Shown: positions 25,701 through 52,783 of the stretch, piece by piece
Layout of the letters: each line of letters begins with the position of its first letter
Numbering within the stretch: position 1 is the first letter of the stretch
Source of the DNA: Mugil cephalus
Lineage: Eukaryota; Chordata; Actinopteri; Mugiliformes; Mugilidae
Direction: 5' to 3'
NCBI RefSeq assembly: GCF_022458985.1
Contig: NC_061782.1
Coordinates: forward strand, 12,603,672-12,667,671
DNA length: 64,000 bases
Made by a program: the position numbers and the translations under genes
The notes under the pieces: generated by a model
The model's input: only the letters and a program-made list of their open reading frames with translations
Databases searched by the model: none
What the model was told of the DNA's origin: nothing

Positions 25701-28700
25701 GGCCAGAACGTTTCCTCTTGTCAATGTCAAGCTCAAGGTTACATTTTTTTCAGGCCACGTTAGCCCATTAGAGGAGCTTTAGTGTTCTTAGGGTACAGTA
25801 AATCCCTGTGGGCTGTATCCACAGTGAAAAAGGTATGATAGAAGATGTAACAAAATCATTAAGTCCTTGGTTTGAAAAATGTATGTGAACTGAAATGCGG
25901 CCAACACAGTAAAAGTAATATAGATCCATGTTTACATACAGGAGAGATGTGGTCGGCTTTTTCCAAGAATTACTCTGCATTTACTTTGTATTTCATTCTT
26001 CTGTTGCTCCCTCTTTTCCTGTTTTGCCTTGCACCATGCATCACTGTCCCCAAGTAGGAGTTCCCCCTGCACATCCACTCTGAACACACTCCAGGTCACC
26101 ACAAGCATGAGGCTACATAGCAAGACCCCCATTAACCAGGATCATGACTCTCCAAAGGATACAATGGAGCGAGGGAAAAGTTGTTCTGGACAACAAAATA
26201 ATCCCCTAATGCGGGAAATGCACAAGCCTGTGCTGAAAAGAGACAATAACAATGGCACGACCTTAAGCACTCGCTCCCAAACATAGACTACGGGCCGACA
26301 GTGAATGGGTACTGGGGTCAGGAGGTCTGACATGAGAAAGTTCAGTGTTCGCAAAACACTGACATTAAGGATTGCCAAAATGACAAAAACAACAAAAAAC
26401 ATCATTAATCTAAACTAATGAGAAATAAGAATAATTCCCTACACAATTATAAAAATGAAGGCCTGGGACTTTTGTCATAACAGGAAACATGTTTCATGGG
26501 ACAGACAGACTGTCATGTCAGCAACATTTTTGATAGAAATTTGCTTATTTGCTTTCTTGCAGTGATTTGAATGAGAATGTTATTGAATCTGTACATTGAG
26601 CAGGCACAGTTGATAAAAGAAAATCAATACTTTTTGGTGAACTGAACACAGCAGCTTTCATGTTATAAAGCCTAAAGTAAATTAGGTGAGAATCAGCGCT
26701 GTGTATTTACAGGTTACTTAAAATGTGATCATGTTATAACTACCTGTAAGTTCCCGGCACTGATTCTTTCACATGCTGTACTTAGGACAATAACAGGAAG
26801 GATTAACTGGCCTTCCAGCTGTCCCCACTGGACTGAAAAGAAGAGAAGATGCATCACTTAACAGTTGCAGCATGCTGCGTGTAGCTGTTGCGGTGGGCCT
26901 CAGGTTATGCATTTTAAGTCCCTTCCATAATCTGGTTAATCAATTGTTGAGTTTAGAAACATGAGAATGAATGGCATGAACTGAAAGGAAATTAACAAAG
27001 TTATATTTTGTCACATGTATTTCATACTTTTTTTTTTTTTTTGGTGGGGCGGCAATTAACAACCCCTGCTAGAGGAGGACTACAATGAGAAGTGAGTGAT
27101 GAGAGTCAGGAAGGAAGGGCCGTTGTGGGTAAGGAGAGGAAGGGGACATGGTTGGCAGCAGCAGGGAACATCATTTTCCATGGTTAGACCGCTTGTTTGT
27201 ATTAAAGTGTGAAATTGAGGTGCAGAGGATATGGGGGGGCTTAGGATACAGAAACACACATGATGAGGAAAAGTTTCTATATTTGTTCATTCTCCTTTCC
27301 TCTGAATGTTCCCACTTGGCCTGCAATAAGCTTTTATTTTTCCGCACTGACATGATTCTGTTGCTGATTTTTTGGCCTGGAGCTCATATCGGATTGAGTT
27401 CCACAGCAGCTAATAGTCTCTTGGCTCTCCGGCATTGAGCTTTATCTATTCCAGAGGCTACTTTTCACTTTCCCAGCAATGCTCCTCATTTATCTGAATG
27501 CGTCTTTGGGATTTATCCATAAATCTGCTGTTCCTCAGACTTGTGCACTCCTGGCAAGAGGTGTTACTTTGCATCAAATTCTACAATAAAGTTCACATAA
27601 TGGATTCAACCCCAGTGTCTGTCAGTCTTCACACAGTCGGGCTTTATACTTACTGGTATATTACTGGTACTTTTTATGCAATGATGGGGTACATGATACA
27701 CTTATAATGAGAACCTTGTGTTCTGAAGAAACCAGAACACACTGCAAATGAAAGTACTTCATAAGAAAGTGACACAGAGCACTTGTAATTAAACCAAGTG
27801 AGACTCTGCGGACCAGTGATGTGCTGTTCTTCGGTGTAACACTTCGTATGTTGCTTTAATACACTGGGTTGTTTTACAAAATTGGTCATTGCCTCCCACA
27901 CTCGATATCTTTGTGCAGCTGGAAATACTTCTGAGTCTGCGATTAAAACTGTGTCTCAGAAGACGTCAGCATGTTTTGTTTAGTCCACTAAAGAGATCAG
28001 ATAATCTCATGCATGCATTTTGTTTCCCTGGTCAGTTTTTCTCATCAGATCGTTGAAACATCAGATCGTAGAAGGGAATTAAAATATATTACTCAGAACA
28101 AATCGGCAGGAGACTGCAACGGCTAGAGGCAGCATGCTGCACATGTGAGGAGTGATGTGGTTTCCCTGCTTTCCAGTCCACTGGGGACAGCTATCGAGCC
28201 AGTTAGGCTTTTCTGTTATCGTCCTAAGCACAGCCACCGTTACATACCCTGGGGCTCCTGGCTGCTTGACGTGGGGCATGCTTCTAATCATGCTGAGTGA
28301 GGACAAGGGCCAAGTCAATGGGGATAAAGGGTAAGTGTGGCAGAAGGGTAGGAATAGAAGAACGAGAAGCTAACAAAGCTTTTGGCCAATTTATGACTCC
28401 CAGGGCAGATGGGGGCCTGGTCCTAGCTCCTAGACCACGAGGAGCTCTTTGCTCTGCACCCTGTGAGCGCACCCTGGAGTAAATCAACCACTCTAAATCA
28501 TGCCATACTGAGCGACCTGTGGTCCCCAAACTACACTTCATACGCATGTTGTAAATCAGCGGTGCATCATAGAGAGGGACAGGCCGACAGCGGAAGTATG
28601 GACAAAAGGCTCTCTTCAGACCGGGGTCCTCAGAGAGTTGAAGTGATCTGTCTCTTATCAATACATAGTTTTTGTTGAGTACTCTTGGGCCGACACACAA

Positions 28701-31700
28701 TTAGAGACAGAAACTGACTGCACCCCAACAGGCCATCACGCAACTACACACTATAAATAAAATATGAACATCTATTGAAACAAAAAGATTGTATTGATGT
28801 GTTTGGGGGCTAATAATTGTCAGTCATTTTTTTTTTTTTTTTTTGCAAACTTTCTGGATATGTTTTAATGTGAAAATCATAGTCGAATCATATCAGGTCA
28901 CATTGAATTAGCCAAATGAATGTCCAATAATTTACTGCTCCGGCTTGTCCTATTAAAGGATTTCACGTTCTTCATAAGAATTACAACACATGTTGACTTT
29001 TGACCTTATTATACACTTGCCAAGACCACGTCAAATATTGCAGCACCTGAAATGTTCCGGTGTGAGCATGACCCAGTGGCAACGATAAACTCAATTTGGA
29101 CACGGGCTGCATAAGAATTCCCTAACCACAGCATAAAACAAATGCTTTTGCAGTGACCTCAAAATATATTATCTGTGAGACAGCAAATTCCTCCTGAGAC
29201 AACTAAAACATTATTTATATCAGGAAAAAAATCCTTTTGTCCAACTAGTCTAGCTTTACACACGACTAAACACTCCGAAGGGTTCAATCTACTGTACATC
29301 ATGTAAGTGCAGAGTTGGCAAGATGTGTTGTTTCTTGTTCCCAGAACATCTGAAGCATGTCTCAATAGGGAGGTTTGAACTTGGACCTTAACCTGACCTT
29401 TATCACCCAGTTTAAATCTGGCCAGTGCTGTTTTGACCTTCTTATCCCGTCTTTGATCCGAAGTTGTGAAATTGCAATCGCTTCATTGTTTTCCCCGAAA
29501 TAAGCATATAAACACCAGATTCCAAATAAAAAAGTCTGCCTCCTTGCATTATTTCCTGTCCCCTTTTGAACCTCATCGTGATTACTTCAGCAGCGTACGA
29601 CTTTGCTCAGCACATCGCTGCCACTGATTCCTGTTGTTGCGCTCTGTCACTGAGTTACACCGCGAATCTGTTATTATCCCCAAGAAGCTAATTTCCCAGT
29701 GGGTGAGGTCTCTGGTTCGCAGGGGTCCCACAGTCAAAGCTCTGTGTGTTCAGCACACATTTGCGATGACGCTACACATGTTTCTGATCAGACTGGGAGA
29801 ACAAACACACAACAAACAATAGAGCTGTTCAAATGTTCTCTATAGATCTGTCCCATGTGGGCACAGCAGCATCAGACCTATCGAGCATAAATGGGTAGTG
29901 GCGCAGAGAAATGTAAAGAATCTGATGCTGACGGCTGGTGCTGAAAGGCATGGAAAATCACAGCGCGGAGACGAATAAGTCAGACAGAACTTAGTACAAT
30001 TGCTTTTGGTGTTTTGGAACCAGAATAGTTGTGCCAGTGAACGCGTGAATATTATAGGAGAACATTATATGTCTGGGTGATGGTAGCTGTCAGTATCAAT
30101 TTACTTTCAGTCTTAATGTTGGTGCAGTTTAAGGAAAGACATCTTTAGTAACGGTCAAAGTATTACGTGAATAAAGATATCGCAGAAGAAATGGTGGTCG
30201 AGGTGCGGTGATGAAAAAACACACATGAACATTTAGACACACTGCATTAGGGAAGTGTTTGGGGGCTGTTTGGATTGCCGAGTACAAAACTATTTAAATA
30301 CCGGCTTTTTTCCTTCTCCTGGTGGGGTCGGAAAGGCATAACTCAGTTTGAACCATTGGTAGACGAAGCGAAACGTGGTCGACTGAATGTTTTCCTGCTG
30401 TATGATGTTTACGTTTAACTACATATCTATTCATCAACCTCCCTTTCTGCTCACTTTCTTCATAACTTGACAGATAAACTGCTGTTTTTACCGCCGGCAC
30501 CCATCCAGAACCCATTGCTCATCAGCTTGACAGTTGTGAATGTATATTTTTGCGATTTTGTGAACCAACACTGGAAAACAGACGTCAGAAAAATGTGAAA
30601 TGAGTCCCAGTTTCGGGTCCGCTCCTAGCCATGTGTACATCTGTTGCGCTGTATATTCCCTCTGCTTATGTCAGCTTGTGTTTCAGGTCATGCTCTGCCA
30701 GGGCCCTGCTGCCACTGTATATCATCAAAACAGCCCGGATCCCATTGTTGTGGTCCACAGCTATCACTAGTTGGAGTCTCTGCAGCCACATAAAAGACAA
30801 GACTGTAGATATCTCTGGAGAAAAGTCCATACCCAGGCTAACTCTCATACACAAGGCACACATACTCAAGCTTGCATTTCCACACAGCCTACCCTGCGGT
30901 TCTGGTGGTTTCACATGATGAGTCAGTGTACCACGAAGGCCTCATCCTGATTCATGCTTTCTGGAGTGGCATGTTCTAGCTGTGTTTGAGGTCTACTGTG
31001 TTCACATTTCTTTGCGAACCCCCCGATAATGCATTAACACAACCTGACCTGGAAGAGGTGGACGCAAACTATGCGAAAAGGTCACAGAACCAGCTTGCAC
31101 GCATGTGTGTTCACTCACTAGGGGTCGCTTTAAAATGCTTTTATAGAGGAAGTTAAATTTAAACCCGTTTCCTTGGGCTCGCCATTTTGAATAGTTCACC
31201 TCCAAAAGCAATTTTGTCAAGATATTTACAAGCACAGTAGTGTCCTGCTCTCTTGTGGCTATGCGCGTACATAAACACACACCTGCTGCTGAGTGAAATC
31301 ACGAGCAGATGAATTAAGACATGTACAGCCGCATGGCAATGCTCTGATGCACCCAGATGAGAACCGAGCCCACCGCTGTAATTACTGTCAGACACACAAA
31401 CAGACATGCATTAAGCGGGACAGGGGAACACATGGGAGGCATTAGCACCGCCAATATGGCCACGCATGTGTTAAGTACAATGTGGTTCGAATATACATTA
31501 ATATAGACATTATGATGCTCTGCTGATGTTGATTTATTGACCAATTTAAGGCTTAAGAGAACATCATGGTCCTCGTGCCTTCCTTGTTAAGCCCCGAGGC
31601 GCTGACTCCAAAACCAAGTGTTAACTGCATAACTACAATACTCTGAACTCCACCTGCACACATGCAAGGATTTAACTGTGCGTGTGTGGCCTCTCTGTAA

Positions 31701-33990
31701 CCTACACATGTATGTTTGTACATCCACACTTAGTATCAAGTTTCTGCCAAGACAAGGAAATTGGATGTGTATAATACAATAATGTAAGACAACATTATCA
31801 TTTCCTTGTCATTTAATCTGCAAATTGTTTTCTTGAGTGTCCTTTAATGTATAAAACGTAAAGAGGATGTGAAATCCCGCCCTGGGAGTAATATGGTGTT
31901 CACGGAGAACACACAAAAATTGCATTGCATTAAAATAAATAATAATTAGCTGTCTAGAATTTGCTGCTCATTCATAATCAAATCTCTCACTAGGAATTTT
32001 AGTTCTTATTTATTTTGCGCATCTGCTTTTAATTGAATTATCTGCTCATGACTTTGTAAGTGCAGGGTCTTGTTGCAAATTTTGGATATTCGCTAGAAGA
32101 ATGAAACGTGATGGAAACAAAGCGCCCTTGAGCAGTGGAATTTCTCAAGTTAAGAGCCACAAAGAGCCAGCACCACCCGTACGACCCGTCTGAAGTTGTA
32201 CATTCGAGTTACGACCGGGGAAACGACCACATAACATGCTCACGTTTCACTTTTTATTTACTGGAGCACAAACCACAAAACACAAGAGAATTTTAGAAAA
32301 ATAAGTCTCCTTGAAGATACAAATACAGGAGTGGGGGACGCAGTTAACCTATGTAGTACATCAACATTGAAGTCCTGGTATATCAAGATGTTTTGTTTTT
32401 TTACACAACAAAGAGATATGTTGTGGGCTCGGTGCAGACTACCCCTCAACTGATTACTGTGACCAAGTATAGCAATAAGACAGCTCAGCTTTTCAACACA
32501 TTTAGGATTTTTTTTTTTAACACACTGTGGTCATATTGCACCAACTTGTAGAAGATGCTAAATGCGTCCTCTTATCTCACAGAATGATTTCATCCTCGAG
32601 ACATTCATCTGTTCCCAGACAGCTGATGAAGGCCATACACGCTTAAACACATATTATCAGAGAGAGGAGGACAGTGTGGAGGAGATAACTGATGAATGAC
32701 AACATCACACTCCACCGGCATACAGGGAAGATCGAGTACGGAGCAAGGATCACCCGTGGAAGTTGACGGAAAGGCTCTGGAAGGAGAATCCACCGAGCTT
32801 TGCACATGCAAACCTAAACCCATAACGCTCTGTTTTCAAATCTTGCTCAGCTTGTTATTCTACTGTCACGATGCATAGCAGCACAGACCAGCAGTGTTAA
32901 CAGCAGTCTACTGCACCGTCTGGGATTTGCACCCTACCCTCCTACATCCTATAAATCTACAAACGCCTTGCATACAAAGAAGCAGGATTTATATGCCAGC
33001 ACATGGATACATAAAGTTGAGATGAACAGATTTGCCACCCACTAAATTCTATGAGCCTATTGTGGTCTATCAGCTTACAACTTTAACCAGGTGAACTTTA
33101 TCTAGTTTATGATGTGCAGAAATGTATTTGCAGCTATAATCTCCTCCTGAGATAAAGTGCAAGTTAAATACAGATGAGAAAGACAGGACGGAGGTTTGCA
33201 TTCCTCTCTTTAACTCAACCTTGCAGTCACAACATTGTGTGAATGTGTCTGGGTTTATTTCCCATCATAGGTGATTCATCAGGAGCTTGATAGTTTATTT
33301 GACTTATTCCTATCTGTGGGCCTTTAAATCCCAGAGGAAAGCCAACAAAGAAAACACTGTCTGTGCGCTACCTGATCAGAGTTCTGCACACTGCTGGTCC
33401 TCCTCTAATTAAAGTACAGGGTCTTACTGTGACATACTTCCCTTTCAGTCCAATACTTTTTAAATTGAAATCCCCTACAACTATCCCTGGAGAGGTTCCA
33501 CTAAAAGTGACCTGCATTGAAGCAAATCAAACAGACCAGTGTCTCCATTTTCCAACAAGCCAAGGGTGACAGCAAAATCTGCCCTTATATAGATGTGTTT
33601 ATTTAGGCAAATAACAAAATGTTCTGGCGTTTGTCCAGGCACTGCAATGCAAGGCAGATAGGGTGATTTCATTAAATCTTTAATTTATTGTTGCAAGACA
33701 CTGGAAAATAAACTTCCTCTCAGATGCAAATACTTGGCAGCACTCAGGCCGGTGACAACCACGAAGCAGAGGCTTACCAAACCTTTTTATAAAAAAAACA
33801 ATTACACTAAATAGGACTCATGGTGTACAGAGGAACAGAAAGTAAGGTTCAAGCCAGAACTTTTTATGCAAGATCTGGCTGGACCTGCTTTGACTTGATA
33901 CTGGTTCAAATTAAACGCGTCGACTTACTTGTGAAAATGTGATCCAGACCGACACATTTCATGTTAGGTTCCTCCAAGGTTACGTTTATA
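22720..33990. other. Gene-free interval, part 3
   Basis: No gene, RNA or intact transposon was recognised over 11 kb. T tracts occur near 27030 and 28828-28844. Several hundred-base blocks (about 27.1-27.5, 28.1-28.6 and 31.0-31.4 kb) have a more even base composition than their surroundings and could be conserved noncoding elements, but this cannot be tested without another genome. Confidence 0.5.
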
Positions 33991-34164
33991 CTGAAATAAA
34001 TGGAGTTGTGGCGCCACCTAGAGACTAAGACCGCCTGCAGGTGTGAACCAGCAGAGGCCGCTGTTTAACAAGATATGAGATATTCACGGAACAGAAGCCG
34101 GAAGTTGAGAGGAGGCTTGGAAGCACCAGGACCAAGCCAGTGATGTTGTGTAACGGCACGTTTT
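33990..34164 (+). promoter_or_regulatory. ercc6: ercc6 promoter and noncoding exon 1
   Basis: A consensus ETS site (CCGGAAGT, 34098-34105), typical of TATA-less housekeeping promoters, precedes a splice donor GTAAGT at 34165. A matching acceptor (TTTGCAG) ends at 34742, ten bases before the start codon, so exon 1 is probably noncoding, as in human ERCC6. Two CTCF-like motifs lie at 34011-34024 (minus orientation) and 34048-34063 (plus). The transcription start is not fixed, but is likely between about 34060 and 34140. Confidence 0.55.
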
Positions 34165-34752
34165 GTAAGTAATCTCTGTCATTGTCGCTCTGACATGTGG
34201 TATTAATGTACACATTTTCGTTATGGCAGCACGCATAACACAGGATAACCTCGTCGTAATGACTTGTTTCGTGTTAAAGAAGCCGAAGAGCTATACAGGT
34301 GCCAGAGCTGAACAGCAGATGATGTTCGGCTCGCTGTTAGCTTAGCAGGTTAGCCTAGCCACGTAAACAATGGACGGCTCCGAGAGAATTTGACGTTTCT
34401 TTCGACTTTGTGTCGCTTACATAACCTTCTAGTTTATTACGTTTGTAGTAAATTGTTTGGTTTAAACACACATCGTATACCTTCACTTCCCCATTTCACA
34501 CTTTGCCTCTTCACATGGTAATTTGCCTAAAATCAGTCACCCGTTCATGTTTAGTGTGCGAACATTGTGCATAATATACCATTAACCTTACATAACCCTG
34601 CTAAAGTGAATTCATATTTAACATTTTTGGATAGGCCGCACACTAAAACTTCATTAGTTAACTGTATATATTTTTTATTTAAGTTGTTGAAGAGTTTATA
34701 CCTGGCAGTGATTTAAATGGGTGTCAATGACTGTGTTTGCAGCTGCATCATT

Positions 34753-48239
<13,487 letters not shown>

Positions 48240-48905
48240 GTGAAAGACAGTCACCTGTGAATCATATTTGAATGTGTCTGTCAATATCTTTTTTTTTTGT
48301 TTTGTTTATTTGTTACTTATTGTCTGTCAAAATGAGATCTCCAAAATGCATTAGATCAAATGTTACAGTTTCTAATGGAAGGGCCAAATAATACTAAAGC
48401 CATTTTGTGGTACAATAGCGAGTTCGCTGATAAAGCCACACAGTTATCACTTAATTCACACTTGAAAGGTTGATCTCTTCCACTCTCTCGTTTATTTAAG
48501 CTGTAATATAAATTGGTTTTGAGTTTTGTGCTTTACATTGTTCAAGCGTGATCGCATTTGCTTCCGTCTCTGTTCAATGTTTTTTCTACCTGGTCATACT
48601 TGAATTTATTTGTTTTTCTTAACTGAAGGTTCCATTGGAAGGATTAAACTATATTAACTCCACTAAATACATGCTGAGATATGTGCCGTTTGCTTTCAAA
48701 CACGACCTCACATTTTATAACATCCATTCATGTGTCAATTTGTTAGTCAGAGCATCCTATAGGATTTGGTAGATTTTGTAATGACTGACTTTCCTGTACT
48801 GTAGGGGTAAGAGTAAATTGAAATGGGGAAAAAAATGTCAATTAGCTGCCAGAATTTCATATATGTATATAAAAAAATAAATATGTTGAATTGTCTTGCA
48901 TATGT
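48240..48905 (+). other. ercc6: ercc6 3' UTR
   Basis: AT-rich sequence following the stop codon. The best polyadenylation signal is AATAAA at 48876-48881, so cleavage around 48895-48905 is likely. Longer forms up to the poly-A tract at 49269 cannot be excluded. Confidence 0.6.
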
Positions 48906-49268
48906 TAGTTACTGATTTTTTTTCCTGCATTGGTTGTCTCGAATGTGCACAGAAGTATAACAAAAAACTGACTTGACTTGAAAATATGTAAAAAACAGAA
49001 ACAATGGACCATGCGGAACCGGTTTTATAGGATTTTGGTAAATTTTAATGTTTATGAACTGTACTGTATTCAAACCATGTGGTACATTTTGAGATTTTGA
49101 AATAATATATCAGCATTTGATACAGTTTAAGGCCACTAGAGTTGTACCTATGTGTGAATTAAGTATGGTGCTGACCAAGGTCCTGAAATGCTGCCCTGTA
49201 GATGATTGTTAAAAATGTTGGCCTGAACAGGGAACGCATAATCTGCAAACCTAGTTAAAATTTATTTG

Positions 49269-49290
49269 TAAAAAAAAAAAAAAAAAAAAA
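49269..49290 (+). repeat. Poly-A tract between ercc6 and drgx
   Basis: A run of about 22 A. No retroposon body is recognisable upstream, so slippage or an encoded A tract is as likely as a retroposed tail. Confidence 0.8.
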
Positions 49291-49439
49291 TGTCTCTACC
49301 AGCGGAGATGAGCGAGTAATTTCATTTAGTCATTTAAGCAATCAGCAGAGGATGGAGGAGAAAGGCGCTGACAGGAAGCATACGCACACTTTAGGCCTGC
49401 ACTCTTGTCAGAGTTGTCTAGACCAAATATTGGGATAAA

Positions 49440-49990
49440 GTTATCAACCGTTATTTGATTTCAATTTTCTCCACGCACCTCGCCGAGGTCATAATAACAA
49501 CTTTATTTTCAGTGGTGCATAAATTAATTACGCGCATTTAATAACTAAAATATCATTATATTCCCCCTTTAATAACATAAACGCTGCACGCCAGGGAAAC
49601 CCTTAATAGCGCGGGGCCCTGTAACTGGCCATTATCCGCCTGTAATGATATTACAGAACCAATTACGCGCCATTAGAAGGGATTTTCTGCACTTTATGTG
49701 GTTTAGTCCAATCCCGCACTCCTCTTCTAAATTTCAGCTGCTTCTCGAAGCCTCATTTTGCCTCCACCTCAGAGACGCATGGCGTCTGCGCTCTGTCGTC
49801 CCAGATGCGCTTTAAAACTAATTGAAAGGGTCCCGCAGCAGATCATTTATCTGAGGAAGCGAAATAAATCGCAGGACCCCTTGCTGTGAACAAAATCAAA
49901 AATTTGGCCTTGTGAGTGTTCTACATGCGCAACCCCTTGTAAAGTGGACCCCCTAACACACCCTGACGAGCAATTAACCCACCCGACAGT
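49440..49990. promoter_or_regulatory. Candidate conserved regulatory block upstream of drgx
   Basis: Dense in homeodomain cores (TTAATTACGC near 49524, CAATTACGCGCC near 49659) and a perfect palindrome TGTAAT-GAT-ATTACA at 49641-49655, a classic paired-class dimer site with three-base spacing. This density about 1 kb before a homeobox gene suggests an enhancer. Conservation was not tested. Confidence 0.4.
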
Positions 49991-50220
49991 CAATCTAAAA
50001 CCCAAAAGCAGTCATCCTCCTTTTTTTAATATATGAAAGAACCAAATAAAAAGTGCAGCGGGTATGTGTGCATGTTTATGGTTGGGGAATATGCTTGACT
50101 CTGGAATAACAATCACTTGTGATGAATTTTTTTGGCACCAGAGCAGAGCTGCCGTTTGCCACCCTGGCCATGTTTCCCTCTTTCCCTCTTTCCGTCTTTC
50201 TCTACTGACACATTCACATA

Positions 50221-50226
50221 CACACA

Positions 50227-50287
<61 letters not shown>
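50221..50287 (+). repeat. (CA)n microsatellite upstream of drgx
   Basis: About 33 CA units with one imperfection near the start. Likely length-polymorphic. Confidence 0.95.
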
Positions 50288-50288
<1 letters not shown>

Positions 50289-50320
50289 AGGGGTTGGGGG
50301 TGAGAGAGACAAAGCCGTGA

Positions 50321-50331
50321 TAATCCGATTA
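50321..50331. promoter_or_regulatory. Homeodomain dimer site TAATCCGATTA upstream of drgx
   Basis: Perfect 11-base TAAT-CCG-ATTA arrangement, the form preferred by K50 paired-type homeodomain dimers (OTX, PITX, GSC). An identical copy lies inside drgx at 53083-53093. Confidence 0.4.
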
Positions 50332-50559
50332 GGACCAATTAGGCGTGAGATTCTGCGACACTAGCTGAAAGCCTTAACACTCTGTAGACAGTTATACAGT
50401 TATAGAGACATCTGGACACTCCCAGAGAGGAACAGAGGGAGAGCGATGTGAGTGTGGTGTATATGCATGTGTGTGTGTGTGAGTGCGCGCGGGAGAGAAA
50501 GAGAAGTGGGGGGGAGGTGGCGAGAGGAAGAGAGAGATCTGGACACTCCCAGACAGAGA

Positions 50560-50818
50560 GTCAGAGAGTCAGTGGAAGTGCAGCAGCCACTTCTCTCCAG
50601 AGCGCGAACTCACTCACATCAGCATCTTTACTGCAGGTAGGAGGCTCCCTCACATCAACTTTGAATGTCTCATCTACTCGTCCTAAGACCATTTAACGTC
50701 TTAATTTGTCCACCACATATCGGAGTTACTCTGTAGGTTTTGCAGCCTATCTTAAGCGCCGAGCTGAAACTTTTGTCTGTGTTCCAGGTTCAGTTTCGCG
50801 GCACCGAGACGCTCCAGG
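50560..50818 (+). other. drgx: drgx 5' UTR with probable upstream noncoding exon
   Basis: A donor (CTGCAG|GTAGG, exon end 50636) and an acceptor (GTTCCAG ending 50787) fit a noncoding first exon spliced to the exon that holds the start codon at 50819. The transcription start is not defined, so the 5' limit is only a guess. The intron would be 151 bases. Whether this small intron is used cannot be shown from sequence. Confidence 0.4.
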
Positions 50819-51226
50819 ATGTTCTACTTTCACTGTCCGCCACAGCTAGATGGGGAGTGCTGTCGCTCCAACACATGTAAGTTTTCTATCTTGCATTTTT
50901 TTGTTGTTGCTTTTCGGTTATTTTAAACTAATTATTTATCACTTTTAACGCCGTAGTCTGTGGAGTTCCGTGATGTTTACGCATCGTACTTTTGCGCACG
51001 GAGTGTGTGTTTTTTGGAGACAGGCCAGAGTTCCATTTTTTCCAAACTATTTTATATTTTTTTATTATTAATTTAAACCATGTAAACCTTTAAAGAAAAA
51101 AAAATGTGATGTTGTGTTAAAAAGTTGAATTGTCAGTCTGTCCTACTAAAGCGAACCTTAAACTCGTTGCCTTTTTTACGGATCTGTATAAACTCTTCAG
51201 CCTAAAGCGACGAGTCCTATATTATC

Positions 51227-51279
<53 letters not shown>

Positions 51280-52750
51280 TTCACGATTCAAAGGGTGGGT
51301 GTAAAGGGTTAAGTCTGATTTTCCCTCTGCACTGCTGTGTCAATCTGCTGGCTGTTTTGGTGAGAAGCGCTGGTGGTTTGGCCCCGGGGCAGAGGGGGCG
51401 TTTTGTCCCGGGCACAGATGTTGGGTGTCATGGCTCTTAGTCCGTCATGGTTCCCCTCATACTCCCAACATCAATGTTTCATGCAACTAATAGAAAAGCA
51501 AAATATATCTGCTTTGGCCTGCATTTATATTTGACTGCATTTCCCTTTGTCAGTCCAACTTTTGTTTTATCATTCACTAAATTATCAATTTAAATAACAG
51601 GGAACAATAAACCTCTCATTAATAATTTGATTACATCTCTTTTATCTGCTTTTTTCCCAGTGAATTCAGGAGGTTTTGGAAACCACGCTCCGGCTGACTT
51701 TGATGATGGATTCCTACGTAGGAAACAGCGCAGAAACAGAACAACATTTACTTTGCAACAGGTAATTATTTTACCTGGATTAATAAAAAAGAAAGAAAAG
51801 AAAGATAGCAGGTGTATATACAACAAGAAATGGGCCTATCTAAAACTTCACTCAAAACAAAACACGCCAGGGAAATTATTAAAATAAGGATAAATTATTT
51901 AAAAAAGTTGGTCAAGTTTTAAAAAAATAAGCAGATCCCTTTTTATATATAAATTAAAAATTCAGGAAAAAATTAAATATCATTGGTTAATGACACACCA
52001 ACTGTAATACAAAATAAAAAATAGAAGATTATAGGCTTACATCTATAAATTAACATTTGCCATTTTCTAAAGGAACCTATGCATACGAGTACATTTATCT
52101 TTTTTCTATACGATAGAGGTGTGCATGCAGGTCACTCGATATTAAGCAAATAGTTAAGATCTGTTCACCTGACAAATGTAAGAAGAAAGTTTGAAGTTTT
52201 CTATGCAAGAAAGAAAGGAGGAAAATTTGAAGTGCACAGATAAATGAATCAATACTAATAGCAAATCATAACCCTCTAAGCACTAACTGGTATTTTCTTT
52301 CCACGCAGCTGGAGGCTTTGGAGGCTGTCTTCGCACAGACCCACTACCCGGACGTGTTCACCCGGGAGGAGCTGGCCATGAAGATCAACCTGACCGAGGC
52401 CAGGGTGCAGGTACGGCCGCAGCACCATAATGTGTCCTGGGCACGTTTGACCATGCGAGATGGGGGTAAATTAAGCCACTCTGTCATTCCGGCGATGCAC
52501 TTTAATAACATCAACATAATGGTGAATATTAGATTAGCTTGATTAATCGGTCATTCATAATTAACCGGCGATAATGTTCTTCACTAATTTGTCCGCGTCT
52601 CAGAGGTAGGAATACATCATCCACGCAGATCTCTTTCCCTTGAACAGAAAACGGCGTGTGTTTAAAAGACAAAAAAAAAAAAAAAAAGATGGCAAAGTCT
52701 GTAGCCTCCAAAACTCTTCCCCTTCTCTCTCTTTCTCAGCCACACACACA

Positions 52751-52783
<33 letters not shown>

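Noticed and set aside
29700..29730. GGTTCGCAGGG string resembling a tRNA B box
   Set aside because: No A box, acceptor stem or cloverleaf could be drawn around it.
34717..34752. Upstream in-frame ATG that would extend ERCC6 by 12 residues
   Set aside because: It lies before the splice acceptor ending at 34742, so it is intronic; the start at 34753 also gives an N-terminus MPVEG comparable to human MPNEG.
50012..50338. Open frames with Cys-Val or Thr-His repeats
   Set aside because: These are translations of the CA microsatellite.
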